A DNA stretch of 64,000 nucleotides, taken from NCBI RefSeq assembly GCF_040869045.1, contig NC_090322.1:276050662-276114661 (forward strand), written 5' to 3'. Source of the DNA: Eurosta solidaginis. Lineage: Eukaryota; Arthropoda; Insecta; Diptera; Tephritidae. Position numbers and translations under genes: made by a program. Under the pieces are notes generated by a model, which was given only the letters and a program-made list of their open reading frames with translations, searched no databases and had not been told where the DNA came from. This document shows, piece after piece, positions 43,909 to 54,148 of this stretch. Each line of letters begins with the position of its first letter. The first letter of the stretch is position 1.

Positions 43909-46262
43909 TTTTTTTTTTTCTCGGACGTTGTGGCAGCGCACTGCCCTCAAGTGGCCCGATGAAACCAGGCTAATCCTGTTTTTGGTTTTTTTTAATTCAT
44001 ACATACTGTTTTTTTTTTTTTTTGTTTTTTTTTTTTTTTTGTATGTATCCTAATTCTTATTTATGTGTTATTTATAATTTTTTTGTTACCGAGTCTTTGA
44101 GAGGCAGTGGCTTCTTAAGCGCCGAGATCTAAAACCGCTCAGCTACAGAGAAACTCATCAGCTGAGAAATATAGATTCACAAAATACAATAGACTAAAAG
44201 TAAATATAATTTTTTAATTATTAAGAGAAGATAGAACCGTCTTTTTTATGGCAAAGAGCGAGTCCGAAACATCATTTATTCTCGAGTGAGAGTTATAATC
44301 TTCACACAAACATAGAAAAGGTTCGTGTAGTTGGAAATTGCTTCTGCATTGCTTAAGAATTATAGGTTTATAATGCCTTGAAACTCGGCATGGAACATTC
44401 AAGTTTACTTCGTTCAAAATAAATGGGCTTGATCCATTTAAAAGTCTAGCCATAAATAGTACACCTAGCATTTCTCTACGACTTACAAGTGTAGGAAGAT
44501 TTATTAGTTTTAATCGATTAGTGTAAGTAGGCAGATTATACGGAGAGTCCCACTGAAGATTTCTCAAGGCGAAAAGTAAAAACTGTTTTTGAATTGATTC
44601 TAGTCTATCCACATGAACTTGATAACGCGGATTCCAAATTATCGATCCATATTCTAATATCGGCCTCACCAATGATGTAAAAAGGGTTTTTGTAACGTAA
44701 GGATCACCAAACTCTTTTGCCCATCTTTTCACAAATGTTAAAACCCATCTCGCTTTATTGACTGTGGCATTAATATGAGGGTTGAAACTAAGTTTGCAAT
44801 TCATTGTAACTCCCAAGTCGACAAAAACATCAACGCTTTCCAGAGTTTGGCCATTAATTGTGTAGGAAGCTGGCTGTATGTTCCCACGTGAAAAACACAT
44901 GGATTTACATTTTCCTATGTTGAGAGGCATAAAATTCGCATTACACCAAGTAACTAAACGATTTAAATCCGCCTGGAGTACAGAACGTTCTTCAACCGAC
45001 GCGTATGACTTAAAAAGTTTTACGTCGTCGGCATACATTAAAAGTTTAGAAGATTTTATAGTTGCGGAAACATCGTTTATAAAGTTCAAAAACAAAATAG
45101 GACCGAGATGGCTGCCCTGAGGCATACCGGAGGGAACATCGATGACATTCGAACAAAGGTTTTTAAAAATGACTCTTTGAGTTCTACCGAAAAGATAGGA
45201 GGAGATCCAGTGAGTTAGGCCAGGTTGAAAACCAAGCAATTCGAGTTTATAAACAAGTAATGAGTGGCGTACTTTGTCGAATGCTTTGCTGAAATCAGTG
45301 TATATAACGTCGGTATGATGATTGTTTCTAAACCCATTAAAGACGTGAGTTGTAAATTCAAGCAAATTGGTTGTGGTTGATTTGGCTCTACAAAAGCCAT
45401 GCTGAGAACTATCTATCAATGTAGAAATCGAAAATGTAAGGTGATTAGTAACGATTGCTTCGAAAAGTTTAGGGATAGCGGATAGCTTTGCTATTCCACG
45501 ATACTTTTCAATAGACGACTTGCTTCCTTTTTTATGGAGTGGGATAAGAAAAGATTCCTTCCAAGCCGTCGGGAAAATGCCATTTTTTAAAGAGAGGTTA
45601 AACAGATCAGTAAGGGGCTGGTAAATGTATTCCGCACATTTTTTAAGAAAACATGTTGGGATCAAATCGGGACCGTATTTGAAGGATTCTTTTAGGGTCT
45701 TTCGATGTAGTAGAACATTTTCAGGCAGCAAATGTGGGGCATATATTGAGTTACTAGAATGGAGCTCATACGGATAATTTGTAGGTGATGAATCAACCAC
45801 AGCAGAGTAATTAGAGTGAAAAAATTGAGCGAAGAAGTTTGCAATCTCTTGATCGTCGCTGGAAATGCTATTTCTAAACTTCATGGCAGAAGGAAACCCG
45901 TTAGTTCTGCGTTTAGAATTTACGAAATCATAAAAAGACTTCGGGTGGCAAATATTGTTTCTTTTAATTTTACATATGTAAGCTTTATAAAACTTTTTAT
46001 TGAGTTCAAAATACTTATGACGGAAAATAGCGTACTGTGCATAATGAGAATGTAAACCGGTTCTCTTATATAATTTGAATAAACCATAGTAAACTTGCAC
46101 AAATTCAACTCGTTTATACAGTTTGGGTCCCTGAATCTTACCATTCACGTTATTATACAACACTATTAAATAGAAGGCTATCGCTTTAATATCCTCGAAC
46201 GTGTTAATTAAAATAAAACTTGAATTACTTTTCACAGTCTGTAATAAACACACTAAATACAT
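43909..46262 (-). mobile_element. CR1/Jockey-like LINE, 5'-truncated, coding part open
   Basis: Minus-strand element. The 3' end is at about 43,909 with a poly-A (plus-strand T run 43,909-43,920), preceded by a 3' UTR of about 300 bp. The UTR contains GGTTTCATCGGGCCACTTGAGG split by variation and two further long A runs. The ORF lies at 44,214-46,262. A second copy of the same 3' UTR lies at 52,718-53,656. No target duplication was identified at the 5' end, whose exact position is uncertain. Confidence 0.8.
44214..46262 (-). CDS. Non-LTR reverse transcriptase (ORF2 fragment, 682 aa)
   Basis: This is the RT of a CR1/Jockey-group LINE. It copies element RNA at a nicked target in the nucleus. 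In order it has a linker with FYDFVNSKRRTNGFP (about residue 110), EIANFFAQFFHSNY (about 140), FLIPLHKKGSKSS and EKYRGIAKLS (about 245-265), motif A DVIYTDFSKAFDKV (about 320), motif B SGMPQGSHLGPILF (about 380), catalytic LMYADDVKLF (about 409), and a thumb ending SLVRPILEYGSIIWNP (about 535). RT residues look intact and there is no stop across 2 kb, unlike every other coding region here. The endonuclease domain normally upstream is missing, so the start Met is just the first in the truncated frame and the copy is probably immobile. Confidence 0.85.
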   Translation of the reverse strand: MYLVCLLQTVKSNSSFILINTFEDIKAIAFYLIVLYNNVNGKIQGPKLYKRVEFVQVYYGLFKLYKRTGLHSHYAQYAIFRHKYFELNKKFYKAYICKIKRNNICHPKSFYDFVNSKRRTNGFPSAMKFRNSISSDDQEIANFFAQFFHSNYSAVVDSSPTNYPYELHSSNSIYAPHLLPENVLLHRKTLKESFKYGPDLIPTCFLKKCAEYIYQPLTDLFNLSLKNGIFPTAWKESFLIPLHKKGSKSSIEKYRGIAKLSAIPKLFEAIVTNHLTFSISTLIDSSQHGFCRAKSTTTNLLEFTTHVFNGFRNNHHTDVIYTDFSKAFDKVRHSLLVYKLELLGFQPGLTHWISSYLFGRTQRVIFKNLCSNVIDVPSGMPQGSHLGPILFLNFINDVSATIKSSKLLMYADDVKLFKSYASVEERSVLQADLNRLVTWCNANFMPLNIGKCKSMCFSRGNIQPASYTINGQTLESVDVFVDLGVTMNCKLSFNPHINATVNKARWVLTFVKRWAKEFGDPYVTKTLFTSLVRPILEYGSIIWNPRYQVHVDRLESIQKQFLLFALRNLQWDSPYNLPTYTNRLKLINLPTLVSRREMLGVLFMARLLNGSSPFILNEVNLNVPCRVSRHYKPIILKQCRSNFQLHEPFLCLCEDYNSHSRINDVSDSLFAIKKTVLSSLNN

Positions 46263-48440
46263 ATTTGCCTAATTTAATGCGATAATATTTGGGCGTCTAA
46301 TTAATTATTTGTTGTATCAAAACTGATATTTTGCGATGAGATTAACGACATAATTCAAAATCTAAGGAGAAAATCATGTTCGTCACATATGGTCATTCCG
46401 AAGCCACGCAAAGCCATTCATGCCCGTCACCACCAGACTCCGGCTATGCAACCAAAGTGGAGTGAAATTAATGAAGTATTAATGCTTTTAAATGTAATGT
46501 GAGTTGCAATTTCTTTTTAATATCTCGTCTCATGCAAAAAAAGCAAATAAGCAAATAACCGTTAAATTAAAACAGCAATAGCAGCAATAAAAATATTCCA
46601 GCACTATAATATCATATGAAAGCAGTCGCTTGCCATTCCACTCTCCTCAACGGCCCATGCGCCACCCTCATTTAGCTCGTTGTTTGTGTTTCTTCACATT
46701 AAAGTCGCGTCACATGTCGCAATATTTTGTGGCGTCGAAAAATCACAATCATTTCGTTGGTTTGTTGAGGAGTTGTTGTTGGGCATTTGTTGCTGCCTCA
46801 GAATGAGGACGAAGTAAAATTCGGCATACTGTTTTCACCCATTGGGCGTATATCAGCAGTAGGGAGGAAATTCGTAACTTTCCAGTGGATTTAGTGTGCG
46901 TAGCTATGATAAATATAAGTAAAATGAGGATGTGTAAGGTTTCGGGTAGATAGGAGAAAAAATTAAATCGTAAAATTTAAATTAAGGAAAATATGTTGCA
47001 GCAAAAAGCAGTGTTGATGGTGCCAGAAAGCGGTGAACAACGGCAACAATGGCGACAGTAACAATTTAATGCATCAAGTGGATTTACGAGCCCATAAACA
47101 TTGTGTGCTCGTGTCCTGCTTTTGCCTATGGACTAAACGTATTACATATCCACATACATATATTTTAACTTACATACTTACATACAAACTTAAGATTACA
47201 CTGTGTGACACCAAAAAATATCTGGGAAGTCATACAATTTTTCTAGTAGATCTTGAAAATCTAAGAACGACTGCATACACGATTTTCTTCGGACACCCCC
47301 AAAATCTTGAGTTACGGGCAAAAAACTCACAATTAATTATAAATAATTATCAGTTTTGATGCAATACAGGGTGCGCAGATATAGTACGAAAGTTTACGAA
47401 ACCCGAAAGAGGGATAAAAATTTGTTCATTGCGAAAATTTATATATATACACGATCCAAGGAGAAACTTAATATCGGGTTATAGAGAACAAAGTTATGGG
47501 CACGCAAGAGTCCAAAGGTACGGGTTTCTGTCGGTAACTCATGATTTGGGGATTGTAATGAAAAAATCTTGCATGCAGTAATTTTTAGATCATCGTGATC
47601 CAATCGAAAATAATATGATTTCGCACGTATTTTAACGTTTGCCTTTTTTGCGACACTGTGTTAGGATGTTCACTGGCGAGCAGAAACACTTTTTTAGGAG
47701 AAATTTCGCTTTTTTCAAACAAGGATCCCGCATACAAAAAAAGCTCGAGTTCATATCTTCGTGATTTTAGCGATAAAGACACATCTTTAAGTTGTTGGGG
47801 AGTATCATTCATGTAAATTGTCGTTTGCTGGCTTAAAAAGAAAGAACCAAAGCTTAAGAAAAGGGACCAATTACCAAACCAAAAAAAAGCAAAATTTTTA
47901 GGTCCAATGTACCAAACTGGCAAGCGTGTCATACTGTTACGTATGAACAGATGAAATCCACCGCGAATAAAAGTGGAAAGCTGAGCAACGTTTAATCGTA
48001 AACTCCATTTAACTTATATTAAATTATGAATTTAATGCTTCCTTAAACCATCCAACGCTTGCTTGCCCAAATGCCAATATGTTGTGCTGCTGCTGTCACT
48101 TATCATTTTTATTTTTAATGGCAGACGAAAAGTGTCGTTAGATATAATTTTTTGGTCATTTAATTTATGTAACAGCAAAGCAGATATTATGGTTATTTTA
48201 GCACCACCGCAAACGCACACAAGCCGCAAGACATACATCTTTCATATGGATAAACTTTCAGGGGACACAGATATTTGCTAAACAATTTTCACACAGATTA
48301 TCAAAAAGAAGACAATGGCACTCTGCAGTGTTCCACTTAATTTTGCACTTCAGTCATTCCTCCTCTCTTTTGTTCATAGGCGTTATGAGTTTAGTCTTTA
48401 ATAAAGTGAAAAGTTAATACCCAAAAAACATTTTTGTTCC
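46263..48440. other. No gene seen
   Basis: AT-rich DNA with patches of slightly higher complexity (46,375-46,470 and 46,640-46,720). The 115-codon minus frame at 47,585-47,932 and overlapping opposite frames near 48,032-48,281 show no known domain. Confidence 0.5.
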
Positions 48441-48833
48441 ATGAGTTCCCAGAAATTCTGTGCAAGTCACTCTCCGCGTGGCAGCCTTAAAGATTTACGT
48501 ACCTATGCCCGTTGGCGACGAGGAGTCCCGATAAAAATTAAAAATGAGTTGTACGAGCTTAGCGCAGACATCTACATAGTCGAGTGCGTTAAAACGCAGC
48601 GGCTACGCCATGTTATGCGAATGAAAGATGATGCTCCGGTTAAGGAAGTATATTATTGGAACATACACATGGAGGTATATAAAGATGGTGGCCTCACTCC
48701 GCTTGAAGGACCAGATGGAAAGCGATTTGGTTTACCTTGGTGTTCCCTTTTGGAGCAAGTAAGCCCAACGAAGAAGCTAATGGCGCGCCTTGTTGGACGA
48801 CCACAAACGCTTAAACGGTTACGCGCAAATTAA
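48441..48833 (+). pseudogene. Probable C-terminal relic of a LINE polymerase (RTE-type tail)
   Basis: The 130-codon frame contains VKTQRLRHVMRMKDDAPVKEV, of which KTQRLR and HVMRM..DAPVK fit the RLRWxGHVxRM...PxK signature found after the RT in RTE-like and related endonuclease-RT proteins. A later GPDGKRFGLPW may be a broken GRP-RW segment. The usual W-G between RLR and HV is missing. No RT precedes it. Upstream and downstream are plain DNA, so this is an isolated remnant. Confidence 0.5.
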
Positions 48834-49640
48834 GTAAGTTACGAGCTGTAAAGTAAGGTTTGCAAGATCTTTTTATAACACTTAACATAAAGTGATAATT
48901 TTGATATTATAAGATTTATCAGCCTTACGCATTTGTATATTCGCTTTTAAATTTTTTTGTTGGGTATATTCTTTATGGAATTGCTATGAATTTTTATTGG
49001 ATAATGTTAATTTTATTATAATGAATTGGTTTTTGTATAAAGACCAACAAAGTCAATAGCCTTTTGCTGTTCTCATTATCTTTATTTCTGTTTATAAGTT
49101 GTGGTGTGCCAAATATAGCGGTTTCATGTGCGCTTTTAGGGTGATTTATGGTACGACTTGGCAAGTGATCGCTGTATGAGGAATGATGCTCAAAATTTAT
49201 GACTAGCATCGATAATTTAGATCCAGAAACACCGTACTAATATACACACCGCCATGTAAACTAAATACTTTTAGGATTATTTTACTAGAATCTGTAGCTG
49301 TGAAAGTTTTAGAATGGAAAATACTGTAAATGTAGGCGGCAGATGTCAAATAGGTTACGGGAAGCAAAATTATGAAATTCATTTGCTTCTCACACGTTGA
49401 CTTCCAGTCTCGCAAGCTATTAATTTAGTTTACGAGCGACCTATCCACGACTTACTGAGAAAGTAACTTGCGTTAGTCCTAAATAAATTTTGTAAATGAA
49501 GTTGATTGGACACACGCAGCTGTGTGAGGCTGCAGCTCGCAGTAGTGGTACTCCCAATAAATTTACTTTATATTTATATAATGTATGTTTGTCCACAAAT
49601 TTATTTACAAAATAAAATAATTTTAAAAAAATTTTAAGTT
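48834..49640. other. No gene seen
   Basis: AT-rich DNA; the minus frames at 48,994-49,209 and 49,203-49,415 have no signature. Confidence 0.5.
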
Positions 49641-49643
49641 AAA

Positions 49644-49787
49644 CGGTTTTATTGAAAACAATACTTACAAGAAGTAATAATAATACTAAAAGCTAGAAAA
49701 TAATTAAGTAGGTCCTAGGTACTAGTCATCACACTCCTCACCAATCTAGGGCGTTGATCAGACAATTAAATAAAAGCGTTAGGCGCG
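49644..49787. mobile_element. Single arm of the 25.8 kb foldback family
   Basis: It runs from TTAAGTTAAACGGTTTTATT through ACTAAAAGCTAGAAAATAAT, TCACACTCCTCACCAATCTAG and AAAAGCGTTAGGCGCGTGAAAT, colinear with 25,790-25,950. At its inner end it passes directly (about 49,788) into a 5'-truncated H element. The other arm is missing, probably lost when the H sequence joined. Confidence 0.65.
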
Positions 49788-49789
49788 TG

Positions 49790-52716
49790 AAATATGAATA
49801 ACGGTTGGTTGTACAGGTATAAAGGAATCGAGATAGATATAGACTTCCATGTATCAAAATCATTAGTATCGAAAAAAAATTTGATTGAGCTATGTCCGTC
49901 CGTCCGTCCGTCTGTCCGTTAACACGATAAATTGAGTAAATTATGAGGTATTTTGATGAAATTTGGTACGTAGATTCCTGGGCACTCATCTCAGATAGCT
50001 TTGAAAAATGAACGATATCGGACTATAACCACGCCCACTTTTTCGAGTGCGATAATTCATTACCAAAGATGGATAAAGCGATGAAACTTGGTAGGTGAGT
50101 TGAACTTATGACGCAGAATAGAAAATTAGTAAAATTTTGAGCAACGGGCGTGGCACCGCCCATTTTTAAAAGAAGGTAATTTAAAAGTTTTGCAAGCTGT
50201 AATTTGGCTGTCGTTGAAGATATCATGATGAAATTTGGCAGGAACGTTACTCCTATTACTATATGTATGCTTAATAAAAATTAGCAAAATCGGAGAACGA
50301 CCACGCAAACTTTAAAAAAAAATTGTTTTAAGTTAAATTTTAACAAAAGATTTAATATCCTTACAGTTATAAGTACATTATGTCTATATTCGACTTCAGT
50401 AATGATATGGTGCAACAAAATACACAAATAAAATAAAATTTCAAAATGGACGTGGCTCCGCCCTTTTTCATTTAATTTGTCTTGGATACTTTTTATGCCA
50501 TAAGTCGAACAAAAATTTACAAATCCTTGTGAAATTTGGTAGGGGCTTAGATTCAAAGACGATAACTGTTTTTTGTGAAAAAGGGCGAAATCGGTTGAAG
50601 CCACGCCCAGTTTTTATAAACAGTCGACCGTCTGTCCTTCCGCTAGGCCGTTAACACGATAACTTGAGCAAAAATCGATATTTCTTTACTAAACTCAGTT
50701 CACGTATTTACCTGAACTCACTTTGTATTGGTGTAAAAAATGGCCGAAATCCGGCTATGACCACGCCCACTTTTTCGATATCGAAAGTTACGAAAAATGA
50801 AAAAAATGCCACAATTATGTACCAAAAACGAAAAAAGGGATGAAACATGGTAATTGGATTGGTTTATTGACGCAAAATATAACTTTATAAAAAAAATTTT
50901 CAAAATGGGTGTGACACCTACCATATTAAGTAGAAAAATGAAAAATGTTTGCAGGGCGAAATCAAAAGCCCTTGGAATCATGGCAGGAATACTGTCCGTG
51001 GTATTACATATATAAAAAAATTAGCGGTACCCGACAGATGATGTTCTGGGTCACCCTGGTCCACATTTTGGTCAATATCTCGAAAACGCAATCACATATT
51101 CAACTACCACCACTCCCTTTTAAAATATTCATCAACACCTTTCATTTGATACCTATATCGTACAAAAAAATTCTAGAGTCAGCCCTGGTCTACGTTTATG
51201 GCGATATCTCGAAAAGTCGTCCACCTATAGAACTAAGGCCCACGCTCTTTTAAAATACTCATTAACACCTTTAATTTGATACCCATATCGTACAAACAAA
51301 TTATAAAGTCACCGCTGGTCCACCTTTATGGCGATATCTCGTAAAGGCGTCCACTTATAGAACTAAGGCCCACTCCCTTTTAAAATACTCATTAGCACCT
51401 TTCATTTGATACCCCTGTCGTACAAACAAATTCTATAGTCACCCCTGGTCCATCTTTAAGGCGATATCTCGAAAAGGCGCCCACCTATAGAATTAAGGCC
51501 CACGCCCTTTTAAAATACTCATTAATACCTTTCATTTGATAGCCATATCGTGCAGACAAATTCTAAAGTCACCCCTGGTCCACCTTTACGGCGATATCTT
51601 GAAAAGGCGTCCACCTATAGAACTAAGGCCTACTCCCTTTTAAAATATTCATTAGCACCTTTCATTTGATACCCCTGTCGTACAAATAAATTCTAGAGTC
51701 ACCCCTGGTCCACCTTTAAGGCTATATCTCGAAAAGACGCCCACCTATAGAAATAACGCCCACGCCCTTTTAAAATACTCATTAACACCTTTCATTTGAT
51801 ACCCATATCGTACCAACAAATTCTGGAGTCACCCCTGGTGCACCTTTATGGCGAAATCTCGAAAAGGCGTCCACGTGTAGAACTAAGGCCCACTCGCTTT
51901 TAAAATTCTCATTAACACCCTTCATTTGATACCCATATCGTACAAACAAATTGTAGAGTCACCCTTGTCCACCTTTATGGCTTTATCTCGTAAAGGCGTT
52001 CTCCTATAGAACTAAGGCTCACGCCCTTTTAAAATACTCATTAACACCTTTAATTTGATACCCATATCGTACAAACAAATTCTGGAATCACCTGGTGCAC
52101 CTTTATGGCGAAATCTCGAAAAGGCGTCCACGTGTAGAACTAAGGCGCACTCCCTTTTAAAATACTCATTAACACCCTTCATTTGATACCCATATCGTAC
52201 AAACAAATTATAGAGTCACCCTTGTCCACCTTTATGGCGATATCTCGAAAAGGCGTCCACCTATATAACTAAGCCCCACTCCCTTTTAAAATACTCATTA
52301 ACACCCTTCATTTGATACCCATATCGTACAAACACATTCTAGAGTCACCCTGGTCCACCTTTATGGCGATATCTCGAAAAGGCGTCCACCTATAGAACTA
52401 AGCACACGTCCTTTTAAAATACTCATTAACACCCTTCATTTGATACCCATACCGTACAAACAAATTCTAGAGTCAGCCCTGGTTCACCTTTATGGCGATA
52501 TCCCTAAATGGCGTCCACCCATATAACTATGGCCTACTCCCTCTTAAAATAATCTTTAATACCTTCCATTTGATACACATATCATACAAACACAATCCGG
52601 GGTTACCATAGGTTCATTTTCCTACATGGTGATTTTCCCTTATTTTGTCTCCATAGCTCTCAGCTGAGTATGTAATGTTCGGTTACAACCGAACTTAGCC
52701 TTCCTTACTTGTTTTT
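49790..52716 (+). mobile_element. H element copy 4, long form with 130-bp tandem array
   Basis: It starts inside the family at ATAACGGTTGGTTGTACAGG; the true left terminus is missing. It runs through the GTCCGTCCGTCCG repeat and several CCACGCCCACTTTT modules (50,030; 50,150; 50,605; 50,760), then the array at 51,110-52,600. It ends with CTCAGCTGAGTATGTAATG, the hairpin GTTCGGTTACAACCGAAC (52,678-52,695) and CCTTCCTTACTTGTTTTT. The hairpin stem is 8 bp here against 6 bp in the short copies. No coding frame. Confidence 0.65.
51110..52600 (+). repeat. Tandem array, about 12 units of 128-130 bp
   Basis: The word CCCTTTTAAAATA (or a variant) starts units near 51,115, 51,245, 51,375, 51,505, 51,635, 51,765, 51,895, 52,025, 52,153, 52,283, 52,411 and 52,540. 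Each has ACACCTTTCATTTGATACCC, ATATCGTACAAACAAATTC, TAGAGTCACCCCTGGTCC and ACCTTTATGGCGATATC. Neighbouring units alternate between variants (CACGCCC/CACTCCC), which suggests that two-unit blocks were amplified. The final units carry CCCTAAATGG and TTCCATTTGATACACATATC, as in the 4.3-4.6 kb palindrome. Confidence 0.85.
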
Positions 52717-52717
52717 A

Positions 52718-53656
52718 CATTAATTTTTTTTTTGCTCTCGGAGGTTGTGGCAGTGCACTGCCCTCAAGTGGGCCGATGAAACCATGCTAATCCTTTTTTT
52801 TTTTTTTTTTTTTTAATACTGTGACGAATATTAGTGACACTAAGTGATACTCACATCACTAGTCTGATGCTAAGTAAATGAAGCCACAACAAGAATAAAG
52901 CAGGCAGTCACTTGTATCTACATAAACCAATCAATAATTATGCCTACACATATGTACGTACACGCAGCGGAGAAGAGACGCACAAACACATGCATATATC
53001 TTATCTGAGATGCTCCCAAAAGTAGGCAATTATATTTGTGGAAGTGTCACTCACATATATACGCGCATATGAGAAGCTATACACATGCATCTGTAGTTAT
53101 AATTTTGTAGCAGTAACTAAGGAAATTCTGGAAGCGCCTAGAAGTATGCGAGCGAGAAATCACAGAGTATGGAAGGCAGCAGCAGTTGAGGCACGACACT
53201 CAGTTTGATTTAAGACGCTATATGGCGAGCAATAGTAGTGTTTTAATAAAGGTAATTTTGCATTATTGAATAGTGGAGTTATTTATTCAACAGTTTAGTG
53301 ATTTGAACGTTAGCAGAAGTTTGCAAATAAGGGGAATTGCAGTAAATTCGTTACAATACATTATTTTTTTTTATTCTAATTCTTATTTATGTTTTATTTG
53401 TAATTATATTTTTTTTGTTACCGAGTCTTTGAGAGGCAGTGGGTTCTTAAACGCCGAGATCTAAAACTGCACAGCTACAGAGAAACTCGTCAGCTGAGAA
53501 ATATAGATTCACAAATACAATAGATTAAAAGTATACATATAATTTTTTAATTATTAAGAGAAGATGGAACCGTTTTTTTCATGGTATAGAGCGAGTCCGA
53601 AACATCAATTATTCTCGAGTGAGAGTTATAATCTTCACACAAACATAGAAAAAGTT
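52718..53656 (-). mobile_element. 5'-truncated LINE copy (43.9 kb family), split by a solo LTR
   Basis: 52,718-52,815 (T run, GGAGGTTGTGGCAGTGCACTG, CCTCAAGTGGGCCGATGAAAC split by variation) and 53,360-53,656 (TTATTCTAATTCTTATTTATG ... TTGTTACCGAGTCTTTGAGAG ... GAGTGAGAGTTATAATCTTC) together match 43,920-44,320. The match breaks off at 53,656, the 5' truncation point. Only about 110 codons' worth of ORF end is included, and it is not functional. Confidence 0.8.
52820..53355. mobile_element. Solo LTR (536 bp) with ATAC target duplication
   Basis: It starts TGTGACGAATATTAGTGACA and ends GTAAATTCGTTACA, with ATAC at 52,816-52,819 repeated at 53,356-53,359. The sequence outside rejoins perfectly into the LINE 3' UTR, so the insertion limits are exact. 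TG...CA ends and a 4-bp duplication fit a Gypsy-type LTR; an AATAAA lies at 53,246 if the LTR reads on the plus strand. The internal region was lost, presumably by LTR-LTR recombination. It is unrelated in sequence to the 14-kb Gypsy LTR. Confidence 0.8.
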
Positions 53657-53689
53657 AAATGAATTTCTTTTTTCGCTCAGATCATTTAT

Positions 53690-53798
53690 ATATATATAGA
53701 AGTCTATATCTATCTCGATTAGTTTATGCCGTTACGGATTACCGTTATGCGAACAAAGTTAATATACTTTGTGAGCTCAGCTCAGCTGAGTATAAAAA
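53690..53798 (-). mobile_element. H element left-end fragment (subfamily B)
   Basis: In minus orientation it has TATATAGAAGTCTATATCTATC, CTCGATTAGTTTATGCC, a GTTAATATACTTTGTGAGC stretch, then CTCAGCTGAGTATAAAAAC. Its subterminal word ATACTCAGCTGAG is the exact partner of the right end of copy 4 (CTCAGCTGAGTAT), not of copies 1-3. Confidence 0.6.
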
Positions 53799-53919
53799 CT
53801 AGATCAGATTGCTGCGGTACAAAATGCAATAAAACAAAAAACCGCTAGGAGGCACACGGTTCAAAATAACTAAAATATTCAAACTTTTATTTGTTGGTTT
53901 TCGCCCTTCAATATTTAAG

Positions 53920-54148
53920 TTATTCAAATTTCCGAGCTCAAGGCCACGCATAAATAAAAAACCAAATATTTTATATGTTTCAATAAATATATTTGTTTAT
54001 AGTTGATCGATATTTCGACCTCAATCTGAGGTCGTTTTCCGGAACTGTTGGCTGTGCCTGATCAACTATAAACGAATATATTTATTGAAACATACAAAAT
54101 ATTTGGTTTTTTATTTATGCGTGGGCTTGAGCTCGGAAATTTGAATAA
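53920..54148. mobile_element. Hairpin element with about 85-bp arms
   Basis: The arm 53,920-54,004 (TTATTCAAATTTCCGAGCTC ... TTTGTTTATAGTTGATC) is inverted at 54,060-54,148 with few mismatches. The 55-bp loop contains its own perfect palindrome GACCTCAATCTGAGGTC (54,018-54,034). The 70-codon minus frame is fortuitous. Confidence 0.7.

Noticed and set aside
51110..52600. Regular direct repeats that could suggest a CRISPR array
   Set aside because: Units are about 130 bp, repeat end to end without unique spacers, and lie in a eukaryotic mobile element.
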